From an uncultured Alphaproteobacteria bacterium (lineage in GTDB: Bacteria > Pseudomonadota > Alphaproteobacteria > RF32 > CAG-239): 56,362 bases of DNA. Position 1 is the stretch's first letter. Every line of letters begins with the position of its first letter. The notes beneath the pieces are model-generated. The model saw only the letters and a list, made by a program, of their open reading frames with translations. It had not been told where the DNA came from and did no database searches. Made by a program: the position numbers and the translations under genes. The stretch is from positions 1 through 56,362 of the forward strand of contig CALXRR010000004.1 of NCBI GenBank assembly GCA_944390905.1. The letters run 5' to 3'. Shown one piece after another: positions 50,300 through 56,362 of the stretch.

Positions 50300-50788
50300 A
50301 TGAAAAAACGTTTAGCTCTTGTTTTGGGCGCGATGTTGTGCTTGAATGCTTGCTCAATGTGGCGCGAGGTTATGCCAACTTGGTTGGGCGGAGAAGAAGA
50401 AACGACTTCTCCGGAAGATCAAAATTGGAATTTGGCCGAGGAAAACTCTGAAAATGAAAACAGTGATAAACTCGGAGTTAATCCTTATTTGTGGCAGGCT
50501 GCCTTGGACAAGCTATCCTTTATGCCGCTTGCTTCTACCGATGCTAAAGGCGGGGTGATTATTACTGATTGGAAGCAAATGGCCGTCGATGAAGAGTTTA
50601 AGGTTAATGTGACGATTTATACGCAGAAACTTACTACTAACGGGCTTAAAGTTGAGGTATTTAAACGCGTGATGAGTAAGGGTATGTGGAAAGATGCTAC
50701 CCCTGATAAAGCATTGGCCGAAGAATTGGAAAAAGCAATTATTTTGCAAGCCAAAAATTTGTATCACAGAGATGTGGTGACCAGATAA
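50300..50788 (+). CDS. DUF3576 lipoprotein
   Basis: The product is 162 aa. The lipobox is in MLCLNACS (Cys at 18). A polar linker rich in Glu and Asn (about 30-55) leads to the DUF3576 domain starting LGVNPYLWQAALDKLSFMPL. The same gene commonly precedes leuS and lptE in Alphaproteobacteria. Its function is unknown; the company of lptE suggests a role in the outer membrane. A strong promoter lies upstream. Confidence 0.85.
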   Translation: MKKRLALVLGAMLCLNACSMWREVMPTWLGGEEETTSPEDQNWNLAEENSENENSDKLGVNPYLWQAALDKLSFMPLASTDAKGGVIITDWKQMAVDEEFKVNVTIYTQKLTTNGLKVEVFKRVMSKGMWKDATPDKALAEELEKAIILQAKNLYHRDVVTR

Positions 50789-50818
50789 GTTTTGTTGAGA
50801 AAATAGGAGTTGTTTGAT

Positions 50819-53302
50819 ATGACCGGAAAAGCCAGATATAACGGCAAGGAATCTTTTGCAGAATGGCAGAAAGAATGGGCTTTGGAAGACAGATATAATT
50901 TTAGAACCATTGAAGATAAGTGGCAAAAAATTTGGGATGATGAAAAAGCCTATAAGGTAGAAATTGATAAATCAAAAGAAAAATTTTATGCTTTGGTAGA
51001 ATTTCCGTACCCGTCAGGTGCCGGTTTGCACGTGGGGCATCCGCGCTCGTATACTGCGCTTGATGTTATTGCCCGCAAAAAAAGAATGCAGGGCTTTAAT
51101 GTGTTGTATCCGATGGGGTTTGATGCATTTGGTCTGCCGGCGGAAAACTATGCAATCAAAACCGGTGTGCATCCGGCTGTATCTACAAAGGCCAATATTG
51201 AGACGTTTACCCGCCAGTTGAAGTCACTCGGCTTTAGCTTTGACTGGGACAGATGTATATCTACTTGCGACCCTGAGTATTATAAATGGACGCAATGGAT
51301 GTTTATTAAGCTGTTTGAAAAAGGGTTGGCTTATAAAGACAAAATCGCCATTAACTGGTGCCCGTCATGCAAAGTGGGCTTGGCTAACGAAGAAGTGGTT
51401 AATGGCTGCTGCGAACGCTGTGGAGCCCAAGTGGTACGCAAAGATAAAGAGCAATGGATGGTGGCGATTACCAAATATGCCGATAGATTGATTGATGATT
51501 TGGACGACCTTGACTTTATTGATCGAGTTAAGTCGCAACAGGTCAATTGGATTGGACGTTCGGAGGGTGCTGAGCTTGATTTTGAGCTGTGTGGGGAAGA
51601 TGGAACCGCGCTGAACAAAAAGATGAAGGTGTTTACAACGCGTCCGGATACGGCATTTGGTGTGACTTATATGGTTATGGCGCCGGAGCATAAGTTGGTG
51701 AATGAGCTGATGAGCAAGTTCAGCAATGCCGATGAGGTACAGGCTTATGTGGCTGAGACAGCCAAAAAGTCAGACTTGCAGCGTACGATGGATGACAGTA
51801 AAACCGGCGTTGAGCTCAAAGGAATTAAGGCGCGGAATCCGTTTAACAATACTTTGATTCCGGTATTTATTTCTGATTATGTATTAACCGGATATGGTAC
51901 CGGTGCGATTATGGCGGTGCCGGCGCATGATCAACGTGACTATGATTTTGCCAAGAAGTTTAATCTGCCGATTATTCAGGTTTTGGAAGGTGGCGATATC
52001 AGCGAAAAAGCTTGGGAAGAAGATGGGGCGCATATTAATTCCGGCTTTATGAACGGGATGAACAAAGAAGACGGTATGCGCGCCGCCATAGATTATGCTA
52101 CTAAAAACGGTTTTGGTAATTCGAAGATTAATTATAAACTGCGTGATTGGGTATTCTCGCGTCAGCGTTATTGGGGCGAGCCGATACCGATGGTATATTG
52201 TGAGCACTGCGGTTGGCAGCCAATACCGGAAAGCGAGTTGCCGTTGACCTTGCCGGAAGTGCCGGATTATCACCCCAATGATGAGGGAGAATCGCCTTTG
52301 TCAAAGGCTGGAGCTTGGTTGGAGGCTACTTGCCCGAAGTGTGGCGGAAAAGCGCGCCGCGAAACCGATACTATGCCTAACTGGGCTGGGTCTTCGTGGT
52401 ATTTCTTGCGCTATTGCGACCCGCATAATGACAAAGAGTTTGCCTCTAAAGAGGCTTTGGAATACTGGATGCCGGTGGATTGGTACAACGGTGGTATGGA
52501 GCATACAACCTTGCACTTGTTGTATTCGCGCTTCTGGCACAAGTTTTTGTATGACTGTGGGTTGGTTCCGACCAAAGAGCCGTATCGCAGACGTACATCA
52601 CATGGTATGATTTTGGCTTCAAATGGTGAAAAAATGTCAAAATCACGCGGAAACGTGGTTAATCCTGATGATATTGTTGCCGCGTATGGGGCGGATACAT
52701 TCCGTTTATATGAGATGTTTATTGGTCCGTTTGACCAAGTGGCAATGTGGTCGGAAGAAAGCTTGATGGGTGTTTATCGTTTTGTGGGCAAGGTGTTTGC
52801 TTTGTTCAAAAAAGTGATGAAAGATGCTAAACCTTCGGACAAAGATTTGCGCGCAATGCACAAATGTATTAAGGAAGTGACCGAGCGTATTGACCAGATG
52901 AAGTTTAATACCGCAGTATCAGCTTTGATGTCTTATGTAAACTATTTGAGTGATAAGCAAGAGATTGCTCCGGAGTTGTATGAAACTTTGATTAAGCTGT
53001 TGTGTCCGTTTACACCGCATTTGGCTGAAGAAATGTGGGCAAGAATGGGGCATAATACTCTGGCAGTTAAAGAAAGCTGGCCGCAGTTTGTTAAAGAGCT
53101 GGCTGAGGACAATGTGGTAACCATTGCCGTACAGCTGAACGGTAAAATGCGCGGGACTATCGAAATGCCCAAAGATGCTGCTAAAGATGAGGTTGAAAAA
53201 GCCGCTTTTGCTTTGGAAAACGTACAGCGCCAGACCGAGGGCAAACAAATCCGCAAGGTGATTGTGGTTCCAAACAAAATCGTGAATATTGTGGCAGCTT
53301 AA
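50819..53302 (+). CDS. leuS: Leucyl-tRNA synthetase
   Basis: LeuS charges tRNA-Leu. I use ATG 50819, downstream of AGGAG; the TTG at 50810 is too close to it. The product is 827 aa. The class I signature HVGH is at 71-74 and KMSKS at ~604. The editing domain includes TTRPDTAFGVTYMVMAPEH. A Zn-type CPSC/CCERC region is present near 180-200. The N-terminus has ~25 residues before the usual RYNFRTIE start. It is followed by lptE. Confidence 0.97.
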   Translation: MTGKARYNGKESFAEWQKEWALEDRYNFRTIEDKWQKIWDDEKAYKVEIDKSKEKFYALVEFPYPSGAGLHVGHPRSYTALDVIARKKRMQGFNVLYPMGFDAFGLPAENYAIKTGVHPAVSTKANIETFTRQLKSLGFSFDWDRCISTCDPEYYKWTQWMFIKLFEKGLAYKDKIAINWCPSCKVGLANEEVVNGCCERCGAQVVRKDKEQWMVAITKYADRLIDDLDDLDFIDRVKSQQVNWIGRSEGAELDFELCGEDGTALNKKMKVFTTRPDTAFGVTYMVMAPEHKLVNELMSKFSNADEVQAYVAETAKKSDLQRTMDDSKTGVELKGIKARNPFNNTLIPVFISDYVLTGYGTGAIMAVPAHDQRDYDFAKKFNLPIIQVLEGGDISEKAWEEDGAHINSGFMNGMNKEDGMRAAIDYATKNGFGNSKINYKLRDWVFSRQRYWGEPIPMVYCEHCGWQPIPESELPLTLPEVPDYHPNDEGESPLSKAGAWLEATCPKCGGKARRETDTMPNWAGSSWYFLRYCDPHNDKEFASKEALEYWMPVDWYNGGMEHTTLHLLYSRFWHKFLYDCGLVPTKEPYRRRTSHGMILASNGEKMSKSRGNVVNPDDIVAAYGADTFRLYEMFIGPFDQVAMWSEESLMGVYRFVGKVFALFKKVMKDAKPSDKDLRAMHKCIKEVTERIDQMKFNTAVSALMSYVNYLSDKQEIAPELYETLIKLLCPFTPHLAEEMWARMGHNTLAVKESWPQFVKELAEDNVVTIAVQLNGKMRGTIEMPKDAAKDEVEKAAFALENVQRQTEGKQIRKVIVVPNKIVNIVAA

Positions 53303-53322
53303 AAGCCAAGAGAGAGGTGTGG

Positions 53323-53898
53323 ATGAAAGGGATTAAAATATCAGCCATAAAGTTTTGCTGCTTGATGTTGGCTTTTGCATGTTGTTTGAGTGCCTGCGGC
53401 TTTCAGCCTTTGTATGTGCAACGTGAAAAAGTCGGCGGCTGGTATTTTAATTCCAAATTTGATACTACTATCTTGGGTGAAATGAAACAGGTGAAGGTAG
53501 AGCCAATTGCGGATCGTTTTGGGCAATTGATTCGTAACCAGTTGCTCGACTCACTTACACCTACCGGTGTGCCGAAAAAGCCTAAGTATCGCTTGTTTGT
53601 GACTTTGAAAAGCAGAGAAGTTTATCAGCAGGCTTTGCGCGAGGATATTACCGCTACTCGTGAAATGATTATATTTAAGGTTGATTATCGGATGATGAAA
53701 GGCAGTAAGCAGCTGTTTGTTGGAGATAGTGTGGCTTATGTCAGCTATGATATTTTGAAAAATCCGTATTCAACTACAATCGCTCAGCAGAAGGCGGAGA
53801 AGAATGCCGCCAAAATAATTGCCGATGATATTACTTTGCGTATTGGGGCTTATTTCCATTCCGTAGAATCTAAGCAAGGAGCTGTAAGTGATTTATAA
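53323..53898 (+). CDS. lptE: LPS assembly lipoprotein LptE
   Basis: LptE plugs and stabilises the outer-membrane LPS translocon LptD. ATG 53323 (MKGIKISAI) follows an AGAGAGG site. The product is 191 aa with lipobox LSACGFQPLY, the hallmark of the alphaproteobacterial family. Its last codons contain the holA ribosome binding site AAGGAG, and the genes overlap by 11 nt. Confidence 0.9.
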   Translation: MKGIKISAIKFCCLMLAFACCLSACGFQPLYVQREKVGGWYFNSKFDTTILGEMKQVKVEPIADRFGQLIRNQLLDSLTPTGVPKKPKYRLFVTLKSREVYQQALREDITATREMIIFKVDYRMMKGSKQLFVGDSVAYVSYDILKNPYSTTIAQQKAEKNAAKIIADDITLRIGAYFHSVESKQGAVSDL

Positions 53899-54937
53899 AG
53901 CGGCACAAGTCGAAAAATATTTGAAAAAGCCTGATAATACCGTCAAATGCTGGTTGGTGTATGGGGCTAATGAAGGTTTGGTCGCAGAATATGTGAAAAA
54001 ACTGACCGCGGCTATTTGTCCGGATATTTATGATCCGTTCCAAGTGGTGTATTTGGACGGAGATGCCGTCAATGCCGACCCTGGGGCGTTAATCGGCGAG
54101 TTTAATGCCCAATCTTTGATGGGCGGGCGCCGCGTGGTGGTGGTCAAAGACGTGGACAATAATCTGACTAAGCATATTAAAGGTATGTTTGACGATGCTA
54201 AGTCGGATACTTTAGTGATTCTTTATTCCTTGTCTTTAAACAAAAAGTCTTCTTTAGTAAAACTGGGAGAAGACAGTGCTGATTTTGGTGTGATTGCCTG
54301 TTATGAAGACCGCGATGAAGATGTGTTTGCTACCGTGAAGGAGGTGTTGGTGGCGAACTCTATTACTATCGGTAATGAGGCTTTGCAATTGATGTGTGCC
54401 AGACTCTCAAATGACCGCAAAAGTAATTTGGGTGAAATTGAAAAGCTGATTACTTATATTGGTGGGCGGCGAAATGTGACGGTAGATGATGTGCAAAAGG
54501 TAATCAGTGATACATCGGCTTCATCTATGGATGATGTTTGTTTTGCTGCAGCAGGTGGGCAGAAAGACAAAACAATGCAGGCTTTTGAACGGTTGATTAA
54601 TGAAGGGACAGAGCCGGCGCTGATTATACGGAGTTTAGTGTATCATTTTTATCGAATCCTGAACTGTTTGGCTTTTATGGAAAATGGAGAATCGGTGGAT
54701 AAGGCGGTGATGAAGCTGGTGCCAAGGGTGATTTTTTTCCGTGAGAGCAGTTTTAAAAAGCAATTGGCTTTGTGGAATAAAGAGCGTGTATTCAGTGTGT
54801 TGGAGCTGCTCGGAAAGTGTGAGCGAGATACCAGAAATGCTAATATGCCGGTGGAAGATGTGGTGAGTTATACTTTGATGCAGGTGGCTTCAGCGGCGGC
54901 AAATGCGGCGGCTAAGTTGAACCGTGGATATTATTAG
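53888..54937 (+). CDS. holA: DNA polymerase III subunit delta
   Basis: HolA opens the sliding clamp in the clamp loader. It starts with GTG 53888, 6 nt after AAGGAG and inside the end of lptE. The product is 349 aa. The N-terminal domain has WLVYGANEGLVAEYVKKL and SLMGGRRVVVVKDVD, followed by the delta AAA-like and C-terminal collar helices. Its stop overlaps the stop of the convergent gene by 4 nt. Confidence 0.92.
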   Translation: MIYKAAQVEKYLKKPDNTVKCWLVYGANEGLVAEYVKKLTAAICPDIYDPFQVVYLDGDAVNADPGALIGEFNAQSLMGGRRVVVVKDVDNNLTKHIKGMFDDAKSDTLVILYSLSLNKKSSLVKLGEDSADFGVIACYEDRDEDVFATVKEVLVANSITIGNEALQLMCARLSNDRKSNLGEIEKLITYIGGRRNVTVDDVQKVISDTSASSMDDVCFAAAGGQKDKTMQAFERLINEGTEPALIIRSLVYHFYRILNCLAFMENGESVDKAVMKLVPRVIFFRESSFKKQLALWNKERVFSVLELLGKCERDTRNANMPVEDVVSYTLMQVASAAANAAAKLNRGYY

Positions 54938-55242
54938 GGGTTGATGCCAAAGGTGATTCTTTGATAGGTGGAGGATGTTAAAACGCCTTTGATATGGAAT
55001 ATCTTATAGCCGGATTTGAGCAGACGGCGGGCATAGGCGGTGTTGTACCGGAGTGCGTATATCGGGCAACCAAGCCCTAATGTTGTAATCTCAAGAAAAA
55101 GGAGGAACAGTACACCTTTCCAGTCACGGCGATAGAGTGGAACTAAAAAGCTCAAAAAGCAGACGCTCCATGAATAACCTAATGGGGCTACTTTGTAGCT
55201 GTTCTTGGCCGGATTTTTGAAGATGATTTCGTTTTTGCTCAT
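54934..55242 (-). CDS. DUF2628-like small membrane protein
   Basis: I use ATG 55242 (MSKNEIIFKNP); the frame upstream crosses a terminator. The product is 102 aa. It has the DUF2628 pattern: GYSWSVCFLSFLVPLYRRDWKG, one or two membrane segments, then YNTAYARRLLKSGYKI. The function is unknown. It is convergent with holA. Confidence 0.72.
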   Translation of the reverse strand: MSKNEIIFKNPAKNSYKVAPLGYSWSVCFLSFLVPLYRRDWKGVLFLLFLEITTLGLGCPIYALRYNTAYARRLLKSGYKIFHIKGVLTSSTYQRITFGINP

Positions 55243-55307
55243 GGCGATAGATTCTGTTCTTGATGTTTTATTGTTGTCGGTATAGCACAGATTTGGATTT
55301 TGGCAAC

Positions 55308-55340
55308 AAAAAAACATTCTCGGAAAGAGAATGTTTTTTT
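55308..55340. terminator. Intrinsic terminator
   Basis: A 14-bp perfect stem with loop GGAAA (AAAAAAACATTCTC and its complement) ends the DUF378 gene on the minus strand. Confidence 0.82.
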
Positions 55341-55361
55341 GGAAGAAGGATACTTTCATTT

Positions 55362-55556
55362 TTAGGCTTTACGTTTGATGTAATCCAAAATGAGGTATAC
55401 ACCGGAAAGTCCGACCAATGAGTAAACAATACGGCTTAACAAGCTTCCGGCTCCAAATATCATGGCTACCAAATCAAAGTTGAAAACACCTACCAGTCCC
55501 CAGTTGAGGGCGCCGATGATAACCAGAAGATAAGCTATTTTAGTTACTATATTCAT
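55362..55556 (-). CDS. DUF378 membrane protein
   Basis: The start is ATG 55556 (MNIVTKIAYLLV), 6 nt after AGGAG. The product is 64 aa with two membrane segments and the DUF378 core IGALNWGLVGVFNFDLVAMI and IVYSLVGLSGVYLI. The function of the family is unknown. It is divergent from the methyltransferase gene. Confidence 0.88.
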   Translation of the reverse strand: MNIVTKIAYLLVIIGALNWGLVGVFNFDLVAMIFGAGSLLSRIVYSLVGLSGVYLILDYIKRKA

Positions 55557-55571
55557 GGGTTGTCTCCTAAA

Positions 55572-55613
55572 ATATGTTGTTTGTTTACACAACTTATAAT
55601 ATATGTTGTTTGT
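55572..55613. promoter_or_regulatory. Direct repeats in a divergent promoter region
   Basis: ATATGTTGTTTGT occurs at 55572-55584 and again at 55601-55613, 29 bp apart, around TATAAT (55595-55600). This may be an operator pair between the divergent genes; no regulator is identified. Confidence 0.4.
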
Positions 55614-55633
55614 AATTTTTCAAGGGTGAAAAA

Positions 55634-56344
55634 ATGTATAGTGAAAAGTTTCAGAAGTTTATTGAAATGTGGCAGAAAGATTTTGCTATTGAGCGGACGA
55701 TTGATGAAAAGGTTTGTGTCGACCGTGATGGAAATCCTATTCCTTGGTATACATATCCGGCGATTGAGTATTTGTCGCAGTTTGATTATGCGGAAAAGAC
55801 TATCTTTGAGTTTGGATGTGGTTATTCATCTTTGTTTTGGGCCAGACGTGCCAAAAGAGTAGTCAGTATTGAGGATAATCCAAAGTGGTTTGACAAGTGG
55901 CGTGGGGAGTTCAACGAGCCTAATTTGGAAGTAAAATGGCGTGATGAGGGTGAGGGGTATTATAATGCTATTTTTGAGGAAGGCCAAAAGTATGATGTGA
56001 TTGTGGTGGACGGCAAAAGACGGGCCGATTGTGCGCGTTGTGCCGTGCAGGCAATGACTGATGACGGAATGATTATTTTGGATGATAGTGACAGAATTAA
56101 TACCAGTCAGGAGTACAAAGATGCGGTGGCGGCACTGAGGGCGGCAAATTTGTTGCAAGTGGATTTTTATGGTTTTTGCCCGATGAATAATTATACCAAA
56201 ACGACGTCGCTGTTTTTATCACGCAAGTTTGATTTTGTATCGCGCTTTGAGGTGCAGCCGATTAATGGGTGGGGAAATTTGTGGAGTATGGAGCGAAAAG
56301 CCAGAAAGGCTTTGTTTCAGAAAGATAAAAAAATTCCGGAGTAA
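55634..56344 (+). CDS. Class I SAM-dependent methyltransferase-like protein
   Basis: The product is 236 aa with AAGGGTG upstream. The SAM-binding motif I is FEFGCGYSSLFWA (about 60-72), motif II is VVSIEDNPKWFDKW, and a later VIVVDGKRRADCA and GMIILDDSDR correspond to motifs of small-molecule or sugar O-methyltransferases. The substrate is unknown. The gene is complete and ends 18 nt before the window edge. Confidence 0.8.
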   Translation: MYSEKFQKFIEMWQKDFAIERTIDEKVCVDRDGNPIPWYTYPAIEYLSQFDYAEKTIFEFGCGYSSLFWARRAKRVVSIEDNPKWFDKWRGEFNEPNLEVKWRDEGEGYYNAIFEEGQKYDVIVVDGKRRADCARCAVQAMTDDGMIILDDSDRINTSQEYKDAVAALRAANLLQVDFYGFCPMNNYTKTTSLFLSRKFDFVSRFEVQPINGWGNLWSMERKARKALFQKDKKIPE

Positions 56345-56362
56345 AAAACAATCCAATTTATG

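Overview
The window is a chromosomal segment of an AT-rich, probably host-associated alphaproteobacterium. The evidence is gene content and order: AddA/AddB with an adjacent thioredoxin, RNase PH next to RdgB, HslV-HslU-HemW, rplY-pth-ychF, a DUF3576 lipoprotein followed by leuS-lptE-holA, and rpsF-rpsR-rplI. It resembles the uncultured gut Alphaproteobacteria known mainly from metagenomes, but that placement is inference. I recognise no tRNA, rRNA, insertion sequence, integrase or CRISPR array.

Layout. 1-542: repeats and a gene relic. 543-5219: a small DUF1566-like protein, grpE, a long glycogen synthase, rph, rdgB. 5220-7251: a secreted Cys-rich paralog with a long structured leader, then repeats. 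7252-14076: addB-addA-trxA. 14401-17644: a small HTH protein, then hslV-hslU-hemW (minus strand). 17722-21165: nrdA-nrdB (minus) with two NrdR boxes. 21327-27867: AmpG-like permease, a second small DUF1566-like protein, a 935-residue secreted pseudoprotease, comM and a lipoprotein. 27952-30298: repeats, the second Cys-rich paralog and a gene desert. 30299-32046: rpsF-rpsR-rplI and rbfA. 32173-35265: three orphan genes and a lipoprotein, inserted between rbfA and truB. 35376-38915: truB-rpsO-pnp. 39050-40295: three small membrane proteins. 40353-42950: rplY, palindromic repeats, pth, ychF. 43058-45488: repeats, an orphan gene, trmL and the third Cys-rich paralog. 45505-50163: TPR protein, GT4-like membrane protein, PanE-like protein and rsmB (minus). 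50238-56344: DUF3576 lipoprotein, leuS, lptE, holA, two small membrane proteins and a methyltransferase.

Two layers stand out. The housekeeping genes mostly use ordinary Shine-Dalgarno sites. The orphan accessory genes instead share a promoter type (TTGACTTTTGTCTA with TGTG before the -10) and a short AT-rich leader ending in ATGGA with no Shine-Dalgarno; in four cases the -35 box follows directly on the T-tract of an upstream terminator. The second layer is a family of secreted Cys-rich proteins with DUF1566 (C-type-lectin-like) C-termini. All three intact copies have a multi-hairpin 5' leader ending in a three-way junction that buries the Shine-Dalgarno. The copy at 28164-29108 ends in a GC-richer stretch dominated by NNC codons, with a strong hairpin just after the stop, which is what a diversity-generating retroelement target would look like. 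No reverse transcriptase or template repeat is in the window, so this remains a hypothesis.
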